From the NCBI GenBank assembly GCA_033549345.1, contig JAWSUT010000014.1:14526-78525 (forward strand): 64,000 bases of DNA. Direction: 5' to 3'. Made by a program: the position numbers and the translations under genes. Positions 1 through 8,005 of this stretch are shown here, piece after piece. The notes beneath the pieces are model-generated. The model did not search any database. It was not told the origin of the DNA and was given only the letters and a program-made list of their open reading frames with translations. How positions within the stretch are numbered: position 1 is the stretch's first letter; each line of letters opens with the position of its first letter. Origin of the DNA: JAWSUT01 sp033549345 (lineage in GTDB: Bacteria > Bacillota > Dethiobacteria > Dethiobacterales > Dethiobacteraceae).

Positions 1-670
1 GATTGCGGATTACGAGCATCATCTGACGCAGATTCTCCTGAAACTTGTCGGCCACGGACACCTCATCAACCACCCGGTAAACATTCGGCGGTGTATCTCG
101 GACAACCACCCAACAGGCAATGGCAAAAATAACGGTAAACAGGGCAATCAGTAAAAAAGAAAACCGCCAGCCGAAAGCATCAACCAAAAAAGCCAGCGGG
201 GTGGCAGCCATCATAGCCCCCACGTTGCCGACCAGAATCAATAGACCGGTTATGAGAGCAAACTCATTGGGGGAAAACCATACAGACTGAAACTTCAGAA
301 TGGAAACAAAAATAACAGAAACCCCAAGCCCCACCAGAAAACGTCCCACAAACGCCAGAAAAATAGAAGGGGCGATGGCAAAAAAGAAAGAACCGAATGC
401 AGCAAACATGGCTCCGGCGGCTACGGTGGCTCTTGGACCCAGTGAATCGGCCATGATGCCGCTGGGCAGCTGCATAACAAGGTAAACGTAAAAATACATG
501 GCGGCCAGGCTGCCCAACACAGCGCCATCACGGACTGCAAATGTCTCCATTAATTGGTCCGCCACAACACTGGGAGCTACACGGTGCATATAAACAATAA
601 TATAAGCCAATGTCAGGACGCCCCACATTACCCAGCGTCCGGCGCCCTGTTTTGTCGTACGAGTTATCAA
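1..670 (-). CDS. MFS transporter, C-terminus cut by window edge
   Basis: About 223 N-terminal residues of a major facilitator superfamily transporter are present; the rest lies left of base 1. Roughly six hydrophobic helices are visible. The loop after helix 2 reads LPSGIMADSLGPR, a form of the MFS signature G-x3-D-x-x-G-x-R. The start is a TTG at 670 with GAGGTG seven bases upstream; an in-frame ATG lies 13 codons in but has no comparable ribosome site. The substrate cannot be told. It begins just downstream of the acyl-CoA ligase at 685, so the two are probably co-transcribed and the transporter may move an organic acid, which is inference. Confidence 0.85.
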   Translation of the reverse strand, partial: MITRTTKQGAGRWVMWGVLTLAYIIVYMHRVAPSVVADQLMETFAVRDGAVLGSLAAMYFYVYLVMQLPSGIMADSLGPRATVAAGAMFAAFGSFFFAIAPSIFLAFVGRFLVGLGVSVIFVSILKFQSVWFSPNEFALITGLLILVGNVGAMMAATPLAFLVDAFGWRFSFLLIALFTVIFAIACWVVVRDTPPNVYRVVDEVSVADKFQENLRQMMLVIRN

Positions 671-684
671 GTAAACACCTCTTT

Positions 685-2376
685 TTAGAATCCCAACGGC
701 CGGCTCTTTTCCTCCTCAATTAACATCCGGCGCAGCGTTTTACCCACCATTGTCTTTGGCAGGTCGCGCCTGAACTCAATAATTCGGGGAATTTTATATG
801 CTGCAAGCCGTTCCCTGCAGTGATCCAGAATCTGTTCTTTGGTTAGATACGTGTTTTCTTTTAGGACAACATATGCTTTTAGTGTTTCGCCGCGTGTGCG
901 GTCAGGTATACCCGCTACAGCCACATCATCCACCTGGGGAAGCTCAAGAATCACACTCTCAATATCCTGCGGATAAATATTGTAGCCGCCGGATATCACC
1001 ATATCTTTTTTACGGTCCACAATATAAGTATAGCCTGCCTTATCGAGCCGGGCAATATCCCCGGTAAAAAGCCAGCCGTCCCGCAGTGTTTCCCCCGTCT
1101 CACCGGGCCTTTTCCAATACCCTTTCATAACCTGCGGCCCACGAATAATCAGCTCGCCGGCCACCCCCACAGGAAGCTCTTTGTCACCCTGGTCCAGGCT
1201 GACAATTTTACATTCCGTATCCGGCAGAGGAATACCGACGCTGCCTGCTTTGCGTGTTCCGGTAAGGGGGTTGCAGTGCGTAACGGGTGAAGCCTCTGTA
1301 AGGCCGTATCCCTCAACCAGTGTTCCGCCTGTTATCTCCTCAAAAGCACGGGCCACATCGGGTGACAGTGCGGCCGCACCACTGACACAGGCACGGATGG
1401 AAGAAAGATTACGGTATGGTGTGTTCTTATGTGAGTTAATGGCGGCATACATCGCAGGGGTTCCCGGGAATATCGTTACTTTATGGCGTTCAATATCTGA
1501 GAGAACCTGCTCGGTATCATAACGGGGATGGATGACAAGCGTAGCCGCCAGTTCCACGGCAACATTGAGTACTGCCGTCATTCCGTACACATGGAAAAAC
1601 GGCAGAACAGCCAAAAACACCTCTTCCCCGTGTCGGCAGCCCATGAACCATTCTTTAATTTGCAGCGCGTTTGCCACCAGGTTATAGTGGGTCAGCATGG
1701 CAGCTTTTGGCGTCCCCGTTGTCCCGCCGGTGTACTGGAGCACAGCCAGGTCTTCCTCCGGGTCAATGGGCACCTGCGCCGGCTGTTTGTCGGTACGGGC
1801 CAAAAATTCCTGGAAACGAATCACACCCGGCCCGGGCGGAACATGAAATGTCCGGCCCTTGCGCTGCTGACGGTAGCGGTAATTAAACCCGGCAAGCGCG
1901 GGCATGTACTCCTGCAGGCCTGTAACAATGCCGTGTTCTATACCGGCTTTTTCACGTACCGAGGCAATCAGCGGGTGCCTTGTGTCCAGATAAACAATCG
2001 TATGGCAGTCCACATCACGTAATTGCTGAATCAGCTCCCGCTCAACGTTAACCGGGTTAATGGGAACCACAACCGCACCCGTAAGCAGGATACCATAATA
2101 ACTGATTACCGCCTGCGGGCAGTTAGGCAGCATCATTGCCACCCGGTCACCTTTTTTCACGCCGAGATCCGCGAGTGCTGCAGCAAAACGCTGAACTGAT
2201 TCGAGCAGCTTCCGGTAACTGATACGCTTGCCAAAAAACACGGTTGCTGTCTGGTCAGGCCAGTGTGCAGCTGCCTCCTCCAGAAAAAACGTCAGAGGCT
2301 GTTGCGGATACTCCAGGCTTGACCTGACACCGTCAGGATAACTCTGCAGCCAGGAAAACGACAGGGCATCACCCAA
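685..2376 (-). CDS. Long-chain acyl-CoA synthetase / AMP-dependent ligase (FadD/LcfA-like)
   Basis: A 563-residue adenylate-forming enzyme, the usual length for bacterial long-chain fatty acid-CoA ligases. It activates a carboxylic acid with ATP and transfers it to CoA in the cytoplasm. Visible motifs in order are the P-loop YTGGTTGTPKAA (around residue 220), GYGLTE (around 350), the hinge region with GWLFTGD, and the C-terminal catalytic lysine in PKTMVGKTLRR. The start is a TTG with GGGGGTGG upstream. The chain length of the substrate cannot be read from sequence. The adjacent MFS gene and the upstream DUF169 gene at 2481 run in the same direction. Confidence 0.9.
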   Translation of the reverse strand: MGDALSFSWLQSYPDGVRSSLEYPQQPLTFFLEEAAAHWPDQTATVFFGKRISYRKLLESVQRFAAALADLGVKKGDRVAMMLPNCPQAVISYYGILLTGAVVVPINPVNVERELIQQLRDVDCHTIVYLDTRHPLIASVREKAGIEHGIVTGLQEYMPALAGFNYRYRQQRKGRTFHVPPGPGVIRFQEFLARTDKQPAQVPIDPEEDLAVLQYTGGTTGTPKAAMLTHYNLVANALQIKEWFMGCRHGEEVFLAVLPFFHVYGMTAVLNVAVELAATLVIHPRYDTEQVLSDIERHKVTIFPGTPAMYAAINSHKNTPYRNLSSIRACVSGAAALSPDVARAFEEITGGTLVEGYGLTEASPVTHCNPLTGTRKAGSVGIPLPDTECKIVSLDQGDKELPVGVAGELIIRGPQVMKGYWKRPGETGETLRDGWLFTGDIARLDKAGYTYIVDRKKDMVISGGYNIYPQDIESVILELPQVDDVAVAGIPDRTRGETLKAYVVLKENTYLTKEQILDHCRERLAAYKIPRIIEFRRDLPKTMVGKTLRRMLIEEEKSRPLGF

Positions 2377-2480
2377 GAGACCACCCCCATTCTTACTTAT
2401 TACAGAATGTATTCGCCCAAAAACAAAAATATCCTGCGCATGCCGGCCTCTGCCGCAGCTGCCGCCTGATTTTTAATATT

Positions 2481-3266
2481 TTATTCGCCAATGCCAAATA
2501 ACTTGGCCACTTCATTATATTTCTCGGGATAGGCAACCTGACCGCGCATCCCCATGAAAGGCGTGGGAATCCTGGCGATGCCGCTTTTATGCGTGGTTTC
2601 AACGCCTGCGGCCACATCTGCCAGTTTGCCGGCCGGCGCTGCAAAAACCACTTCATCATCAGCCGTGTGGGCAAATAATCTTTCTCCGCCACCGGGGATA
2701 ATCACTTTACATTCCTGCTGGAGGTATGGTACAACGATTTCACTGCCGCAGGCGCCGCGGCCGGTGAAAGCGGATTCAATCCGCCCGCCCTCTTTATACA
2801 GAGCGCCCTGGACCAGTCGAATTACCTGTGCTGAGTTACCGTATACCAGCACCACATCCGCATCGAATTCTGCGCGCTCAAGGGGTGCTGCAACAATGCC
2901 GTGAATACTGTGCAGCGGCAGCCGTGGGGTGGCCTCCTGTGTTTTTTTGGCCGCTTCCGGATTTTCCGCGTAATAGGGATAAACAATTTCCCCTGCCTTT
3001 ACCGCCTCCGGTTCCTCTTCCAAACCAAACATCATCAACGCCACAATGCACGAGTGGTCTTCGGGACGGAAACCCACCGTCCAGCCCACCCTCCTGGCCA
3101 TGGCAATTCCCTGGCAGAGTGCCCCGCGATAGCCGAATACTTCTTTGGGGAAACGCGTTTTCTTAGGGAATACATCTCCTTCCTTCAGCAGTTTCACCGC
3201 CACAGGGTATGTGAGCGGGCGGATATACTTTTCAACAACATCTAAAAAATTTTTTTGTACGGACAA
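2481..3266 (-). CDS. DUF169 family protein
   Basis: A 261-residue protein resembling the DUF169 family, whose biochemical role is not settled. Conserved-looking segments include PVAVKLLKEGD near the N-terminus and the Cys-containing GRGACGSEIVVPYL in the second half. The start is set at the TTG at 3266, which follows GGGGAGG by seven bases; a GTG 16 codons upstream lacks a ribosome site. There is no signal peptide or membrane segment, so it is likely cytoplasmic. Family members often sit near redox or C1 genes in anaerobes (general knowledge); here the downstream neighbour is an acyl-CoA ligase about 100 bases away. Function unknown. Confidence 0.8.
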   Translation of the reverse strand: MSVQKNFLDVVEKYIRPLTYPVAVKLLKEGDVFPKKTRFPKEVFGYRGALCQGIAMARRVGWTVGFRPEDHSCIVALMMFGLEEEPEAVKAGEIVYPYYAENPEAAKKTQEATPRLPLHSIHGIVAAPLERAEFDADVVLVYGNSAQVIRLVQGALYKEGGRIESAFTGRGACGSEIVVPYLQQECKVIIPGGGERLFAHTADDEVVFAAPAGKLADVAAGVETTHKSGIARIPTPFMGMRGQVAYPEKYNEVAKLFGIGE

Positions 3267-3367
3267 AACTTTTCCTCCCCGTATGTTTGTCTTCTTTGAG
3301 TTCTGCAGGGGCACATCAATTCCCTGCAGATTTGCCGCAATTTTTGGACTATTTACCCGAAAACTGT

Positions 3368-4138
3368 CTACTGCCTTTTTTGTAAAATCAGGACATATTC
3401 ATGCACCCGGTTAACCCTGAACACATAGGGATACCCCAGGGGACGCAGCCTGTTGTATTCATGCCGTCTGTCCCAGACAATCATGTCATCAAGCGTATAT
3501 CCAACTTTGACAAGAGCTTGGGACAGATCCATATGCAGCGGATAAAAACGGTCCTTTTTGCGCAGGTCCATCACCACAATACAGCAGTAGCCACCTGGCG
3601 AAAGCAGGCTGTAAACACCGCGAAACACATCCACAAGTGCGGTAATAAATTCATCATAACAGCTGATGGTCCCCAGATCATCGGACAGATTGCCGTAATG
3701 GCGCACATTTTTATGGTCGGCTGTCCGCTTCTGATTCAGAATATCCCAATAAGGCGGAGACGTTACACAAAAATCAACGGGCTCACTGACCAGGGTACCT
3801 GCCTGGCGCGCATCACCGCTTCTCAGGATATACCCGTCATGGCCTGCATTTTGCAGCCTTGTTTCTGCAACTGACAAAAACTCTTCAGAGATGTCCAAGC
3901 CGATTCCCCGGCGGTTCAGATTGTGTGCCGCAAGGATTGACGTCCCGGTGCCGCAAAACGGGTCCAGTACCGTTTCGCCGGAATGGCTGAATATTTCAAT
4001 CAACCGTGATGCCAGCTGCAGCGGATACAGAGCAGGGTGGGACAGGCCGGTTTCCTCAGCCGTTTTACGCAAATCATCCCAGACACTGATTGAATAGCTC
4101 AACCAGGTCCTGCCGTCCAAATCGGTTTTTCTGGCCAA
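3368..4138 (-). CDS. Orphan site-specific DNA methyltransferase
   Basis: A 256-residue amino-methyltransferase. The AdoMet-binding motif DPFCGTGTS comes early (about residue 65) and the catalytic TSPPYW follows (about residue 125), an order and motif typical of beta-class N4-cytosine or N6-adenine enzymes. It would modify a specific DNA sequence. No restriction endonuclase or specificity gene is nearby, so it is an orphan and might act in regulation or as an antirestriction remnant. The start is a TTG at 4138 with GAGGGGGTG upstream; an ATG 16 codons earlier lies inside the pyrR terminator and is unlikely. It is the only gene between the conserved pyrR end and the accessory genes to the left. 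Confidence 0.85.
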   Translation of the reverse strand: MARKTDLDGRTWLSYSISVWDDLRKTAEETGLSHPALYPLQLASRLIEIFSHSGETVLDPFCGTGTSILAAHNLNRRGIGLDISEEFLSVAETRLQNAGHDGYILRSGDARQAGTLVSEPVDFCVTSPPYWDILNQKRTADHKNVRHYGNLSDDLGTISCYDEFITALVDVFRGVYSLLSPGGYCCIVVMDLRKKDRFYPLHMDLSQALVKVGYTLDDMIVWDRRHEYNRLRPLGYPYVFRVNRVHEYVLILQKRQ

Positions 4139-4164
4139 AGGAAACACCCCCTCAAAAAGATATC

Positions 4165-4203
4165 TAAAAAAGATAAGCCGCTTCATGGAAGCGGCTCATC
4201 TTT
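4165..4203 (-). terminator. Rho-independent terminator after pyrR
   Basis: The inverted repeat AGCCGCTTC/GAAGCGGCT is flanked by A/T-rich arms and followed on the minus strand by a run of T. It begins immediately after the pyrR stop codon and probably ends the transcript that includes lspA, lgt, rluD and pyrR. Confidence 0.8.
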
Positions 4204-4204
4204 T

Positions 4205-4750
4205 TTAATGCTCCATTTCCGTAATCAGAACCTGGTCAATTTCGCCGTCTTCTTCTTCCAGGACAACTTTTATATTCTCCCGGTGGCTCGTAGGAACGTT
4301 TTTACCCACATAATCGGCCCTGATGGGAAGTTCACGGTGCCCGCGGTCCACCAGTACAGCCAGTTGGATGTGTTCCGGACGGCCAAGGTCCATGATAGCA
4401 TCCATGGCGGCGCGAATCGTGCGACCGGTAAACAGGACATCGTCCACCAGAATCACTTTACTTCCCGTCACGGGAAAGTTGATTTTTGTTTCCGGTTCGG
4501 GCGGCCGGCTTTCCATCAAGTTCAGGTCGTCGCGGTAGAGTGTGATGTCCACATATCCTACCGGGGGCATCGTGCCTTCAATAACCCCGATTTTACGGGC
4601 AATTCTCTCCGCAAGCGGCACACCGCGGGTACGGATGCCAATCAGGACAAGGCCATTTATGCCTTTGTTTCTTTCCACAATCTCATGGGCAATCCGGGTC
4701 AGTGCACGACGCATGGCTTCTGCGTCCATGATCTGTTTTTTAATCCTCAT
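4205..4750 (-). CDS. pyrR: PyrR: pyr operon regulator / uracil phosphoribosyltransferase
   Basis: A 181-residue protein of normal PyrR length. The PRPP-binding loop VILVDDVLFTGRTIRAAMDA is intact. In Bacillota PyrR binds pyr mRNA in response to UMP and causes attenuation, and has weak uracil phosphoribosyltransferase activity. The start is the ATG at 4750 behind GGGAGGAGACC; longer readings extend backwards into rluD. It overlaps the end of rluD by 11 bases, suggesting translational coupling. No pyrimidine biosynthesis genes follow; a terminator comes at once, so PyrR is separated from its usual targets here. Confidence 0.95.
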   Translation of the reverse strand: MRIKKQIMDAEAMRRALTRIAHEIVERNKGINGLVLIGIRTRGVPLAERIARKIGVIEGTMPPVGYVDITLYRDDLNLMESRPPEPETKINFPVTGSKVILVDDVLFTGRTIRAAMDAIMDLGRPEHIQLAVLVDRGHRELPIRADYVGKNVPTSHRENIKVVLEEEDGEIDQVLITEMEH

Positions 4751-5687
4751 AACCGGTCTCCTCCCTTTCCCGTCCATCCCGGAGCGTCTGCAGCAGTTCC
4801 TGAAACTCTTTTGGCGGTTCACTGGAAAATTCCAGACTGCGGCCGTCTGCCGGATGAATAAAACCAAGCAGCCGGGCGTGAAGTGCCTGGCCGGAAAGCC
4901 GGAATTTCTGTTTCTTGCGGCCATAAACGGGGTCTCCCACAACCGGATGGCCGATGGATGCCAGGTGGACACGAATCTGATGGGTGCGCCCCGTCTCCAG
5001 GCGCAGGGCCAGGTATGTATAGCCGCTTAAACGTTCCAGCACCCGAAAATGCGTGACGGCCCTGCGGCCTTTGCCGGCTGCTGTAACAGCCATCTTTTTT
5101 CGCTCCCGTTGATGCCGGGCAATGGCGGCATCGATTATGCCACGGTCAACAGCAGGTTCTCCGTGGACAACAGCCACATATTCTCTGATAACGCTATGCT
5201 CCTTAAACTGTTTGGCAAGAGACTGATGGGCCCTGTCATTTTTCGCTACCACCAGCACCCCGGATGTATCTTTGTCAAGGCGGTGGACAATCCCCGGGCG
5301 CGCTTCACCGCCAATCCCGGAGAGGTCGTTACAGTGATAAAGAAGCGCATTAACGAGTGTTCCACCCGCATGTCCCGCTGCGGGGTGGACAACAAGCCCT
5401 TTGGGTTTATTGAGCACCAACACGTCGCTGTCTTCATAGAGAATCTCGAGTTTGATGGGTTCAGGCGCCAAAGGGGACGGCTTGGTTTCAGGTACGGCGA
5501 CCTCGATTTTCTCCCCGGTACGCAGCCGGTAATTGGCCTTCTTCGTGCTGCCGTCAACAAGAATGCATCCTTCGTCTATCAGTTTCTGCACACGGGCACG
5601 GGTAAGGCCAACGTGTGCCTGCGTCACTGCCACATCCAGCCTTTCACCGGCCAGTGCACCTTCCACCATGATAAACGAGGTGCTCAT
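4740..5687 (-). CDS. RluD-family 23S rRNA pseudouridine synthase (YlyB)
   Basis: A 315-residue RluA/RluD family enzyme that isomerises uridines in 23S rRNA. An S4 RNA-binding domain lies at about residues 10-70 (GERLDVAV ... VQKLIDEGCILVDG) and the catalytic domain carries the Asp motif HRLDKDTSGVLVVAK. Its ATG overlaps the TAA of lgt (TAATG). An extra nine codons upstream are possible but GGAGAAG fits this start. The order lspA-rluD-pyrR matches lspA-ylyB-pyrR in Bacillus subtilis, with lgt inserted. The exact target uridines are not determinable. Confidence 0.92.
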   Translation of the reverse strand: MSTSFIMVEGALAGERLDVAVTQAHVGLTRARVQKLIDEGCILVDGSTKKANYRLRTGEKIEVAVPETKPSPLAPEPIKLEILYEDSDVLVLNKPKGLVVHPAAGHAGGTLVNALLYHCNDLSGIGGEARPGIVHRLDKDTSGVLVVAKNDRAHQSLAKQFKEHSVIREYVAVVHGEPAVDRGIIDAAIARHQRERKKMAVTAAGKGRRAVTHFRVLERLSGYTYLALRLETGRTHQIRVHLASIGHPVVGDPVYGRKKQKFRLSGQALHARLLGFIHPADGRSLEFSSEPPKEFQELLQTLRDGREREETGYED

Positions 5688-6430
5688 TAGTCTCTTCTCC
5701 GCCCCATGGGCCAAACCCGAATTACCACAAAGGCAGCCACCGCCGCCACCAGGCTTACCGCCTGGCCGAGAGTCAAAAAGCCCACATAAGAGCTGACTTC
5801 ACGGAAACCTTCCACCACAAAACGGTAGATACTGTAATAAAGAATAAACTCAATGAACAACTGGCCGTGAAAACGGATGTATTTTTTGCGCCAACGCAAG
5901 ACGGCAAAGATGATAAGAGCGGCAAAAAATGCATAAAGCTGGGTTGGATGGCGCGGTGCATTATCGACATAGGACGCCGGCAGTGCCCAGGAAACATCTG
6001 TCTGACGGCCGTAGCAGCATCCGTTTAAGAGGCAGCCGATGCGGACAATGGCGTAACCGAGCGCCAGATACGGTGCGACCAGGTCGGCCACTTTTCCCTG
6101 CGGCATTTTATGGCGGCGTGTATACCAGAGCCCCACGGCAATACCGGCAATCAGACCGCCGTGGAAGGAAAGGCCGCCGCTGCGGATATTAAAAATCGTC
6201 AGGGGCGCTTCAAGATAGGCGGGCAGTTCGATTAATATGTAGAGAATCCTTGAGCCGACAATCGCGGCCACCATAATCAGCAGTGTCATATCCAGCAGTC
6301 TTTCTTCCGACAGGCCGGCCTTTTTCCCTTCCCTGGTCAGGCCGATAACGCCCACAAAGAAAGCTACCGCCAGAAGGACCCCATATCCGTATACGGGAAA
6401 GCTGCCGATGCGAAACAGTATTGGATACAT
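5687..6430 (-). CDS. lgt: Lgt: prolipoprotein diacylglyceryl transferase
   Basis: A 247-residue membrane enzyme with about seven transmembrane helices that transfers diacylglycerol from phosphatidylglycerol to the lipobox cysteine of prelipoproteins. Family motifs are visible: GYGVLLA near the N-terminus, RSGGLSFHGGLIAG (with the essential H and G residues), and RIGCLLNGCCYG. The start is the ATG at 6430, one base after the lspA stop. Placement next to lspA is functionally sensible because Lgt and LspA catalyse consecutive steps of lipoprotein maturation, which implies co-expression. Confidence 0.96.
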   Translation of the reverse strand: MYPILFRIGSFPVYGYGVLLAVAFFVGVIGLTREGKKAGLSEERLLDMTLLIMVAAIVGSRILYILIELPAYLEAPLTIFNIRSGGLSFHGGLIAGIAVGLWYTRRHKMPQGKVADLVAPYLALGYAIVRIGCLLNGCCYGRQTDVSWALPASYVDNAPRHPTQLYAFFAALIIFAVLRWRKKYIRFHGQLFIEFILYYSIYRFVVEGFREVSSYVGFLTLGQAVSLVAAVAAFVVIRVWPMGRRRD

Positions 6431-6431
6431 T

Positions 6432-6878
6432 TTAAATCCCTTTCTCCCGGGCTGTCCGGGCCAGATCAATAATTAACAGTCCAATGCCGACCACAATGGC
6501 TATATCGGCAATATTAAAAACAGGCCAAAAACGAAAATCCAGGAAATCCACGACATAGCCAAAGCGCAGCCTGTCAAGCAGATTGCCCAGCGCCCCGCCC
6601 AGCTGCAGCGCCAAAGCGATGCGCAGCAGCTTATGCTCTTTGGGCAGCTGGTGCAAAAAAAATAAAATGAAAAGCACCACCGCCACGGTAATCAGGACGA
6701 AAAAACCCGTGCGGTGGGCCAGAATACCAAAAGCAGCACCAAAATTTCGGATATAGGTTATGTGAAAGACATTGAGAATCACAGGAATGCTCTCATGTGG
6801 ACTCATGGTACGGATAATCAGTAGCTTCGTCGTCTGGTCTGCCAGCAGAACCGCAGCGGCAATCAGATAAAATATCAA
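6432..6878 (-). CDS. lspA: LspA: lipoprotein signal peptidase II
   Basis: A 148-residue inner-membrane aspartic protease that removes signal peptides from lipidated prolipoproteins. Four hydrophobic helices are visible. The catalytic motifs are FGAAFGI (the family NxGAAF-type box, with RNFGAAF) and FNIADIAIVVG with the active Asp; a further conserved D is in GNLLDRLRFGYVVDFLDF. The start is a TTG at 6878 with GGGGTG seven bases upstream. It ends one base before lgt begins. Confidence 0.96.
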   Translation of the reverse strand: MIFYLIAAAVLLADQTTKLLIIRTMSPHESIPVILNVFHITYIRNFGAAFGILAHRTGFFVLITVAVVLFILFFLHQLPKEHKLLRIALALQLGGALGNLLDRLRFGYVVDFLDFRFWPVFNIADIAIVVGIGLLIIDLARTAREKGI

Positions 6879-6945
6879 GTTTCAGCACCCCGTAGATCGT
6901 TTTATATTTCATTTTATTTTACCACAGGGTGCATACAGTGCACAA

Positions 6946-7560
6946 CTAATCGGGAAGCTGGTCTTCATATTCCTCGTTGGAAATACGGTCTGTATCTTCA
7001 ACAGCGCCGATTGTGTCGTCACTCTCATCGGCAGTCTCCTCATAGAAAACATGCGGTAGCTTATTAAAGCGGGCCACGTCCTGCCACGCGTCCTCACCGT
7101 CATACCCTGTATAATCTTTATCTCCCATGTATGAACGGGCAAAAGGAGACATCAGGTACTTTTCTTCCACCGGCCGGGGATAATCATGCGGCGCACCTTC
7201 CGACTTTTCTTTACAGGCAATGCAAAATTCGGCGTAGGGCACGGCATCCAGCCTGTCGTCGGGAATGGGTTTACCGCAATTCTCGCAGGCGCCGTAAATT
7301 CCAAGTGCGATTTTTTCCAGTGCTTCATCGACTTTTTTTAGTACAAGCTGGTTTTTTTCATGAAGGGAAATATCTTTGGCTCGTTCATAGTTTTCACTGG
7401 CAATATCCGCCGGGTGGTTGTCCACCACCGACAGTTCTTGGGTGGAATCCCGCAGTCCTTCGTGTTCCTGCAATCCTTCGGTAAATTCCGTCTGTTCCAG
7501 TAAATCTTTTTTCAGCGTTTCAAGCTGCAGCCGATGACGAATTAACGTTTTTTCTTTCAT
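6946..7560 (-). CDS. TraR/DksA-type zinc-finger protein (YteA/YlyA-like)
   Basis: A 204-residue protein with an N-terminal coiled-coil (about residues 1-90) and a C4 zinc finger, CENC followed 17 residues later by CIAC, the DksA/TraR arrangement. The tail after the finger is acidic. Such proteins act near the secondary channel of RNA polymerase. The position between ileS and lspA equals that of ylyA in Bacillus subtilis, where YlyA influences forespore sigma-G transcription; that link is by synteny only. The start is the ATG at 7560 behind AGGAGG; the 64 codons in frame upstream are low-complexity antisense sequence. Confidence 0.88.
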   Translation of the reverse strand: MKEKTLIRHRLQLETLKKDLLEQTEFTEGLQEHEGLRDSTQELSVVDNHPADIASENYERAKDISLHEKNQLVLKKVDEALEKIALGIYGACENCGKPIPDDRLDAVPYAEFCIACKEKSEGAPHDYPRPVEEKYLMSPFARSYMGDKDYTGYDGEDAWQDVARFNKLPHVFYEETADESDDTIGAVEDTDRISNEEYEDQLPD

Positions 7561-7571
7561 CTGAAAACCTC

Positions 7572-7874
7572 CTACATTCTGCTTTGGACAATCTGTACAA
7601 TTTCCGCGATATAATCCCCGATAACAGGCAGATTCAGCACAACAATGCGCTGCAGGACGGAAATCACGATGGCGGCCACAATGGTGGCGCCAAGAGCCGC
7701 ACCTACACCCCGGCCCACGCCCCCCAGAAAATTGACCCAGAAAAAGCGCCACGGACTGTTGAGTAGCTGCATGTACTCGGCGATATTAAATTTGTCAATT
7801 TCCTGCAGCAGCCTGCCTACTCTCTGATTCAGCCTGCTGAGTAAGAACTCTTCGTCGCGTGTCGGCCCCGCCAT
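7572..7874 (-). CDS. Small membrane protein, DUF5665-like
   Basis: A 100-residue protein with a soluble N-terminus (rich in R, E and L) and one or two hydrophobic segments in the second half, including a glycine-rich GGVGRGVGAALGATIV stretch. It resembles the DUF5665 family common in spore-forming Bacillota; function unknown. The start is the ATG at 7874 after AAGGGGGC; a TTG 11 codons upstream is possible. It ends 11 bases before the TraR/DksA-type gene, so the two are probably one transcript. Confidence 0.75.
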   Translation of the reverse strand: MAGPTRDEEFLLSRLNQRVGRLLQEIDKFNIAEYMQLLNSPWRFFWVNFLGGVGRGVGAALGATIVAAIVISVLQRIVVLNLPVIGDYIAEIVQIVQSRM

Positions 7875-7941
7875 ATTTTTCTGCCCCCTTCTCATTACAA
7901 TTTCCAAATCAGTCTGATATCATAACGGTTCCCTGTCATTT

Positions 7942-7991
7942 AAATAAAAGAAAACCGGCATCTGTGTTTTTTACACAGAGATGCCGGTTTT
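7942..7991 (-). terminator. Bidirectional-looking terminator after ileS
   Basis: A near-perfect inverted repeat, AAAACCGGCATCTGTGT paired with ACACAGAGATGCCGGTTTT, follows the ileS stop. On the minus strand it continues into a T-rich run. It separates ileS from the downstream small membrane protein gene. Confidence 0.85.
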
Positions 7992-8005
7992 GCTTTCTGA
8001 TCGCT

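Noticed and set aside
4751..4972. A 74-codon N-terminal extension of pyrR
   Set aside because: It lies inside rluD; the ATG at 4750 has a strong ribosome site and gives the normal PyrR length.
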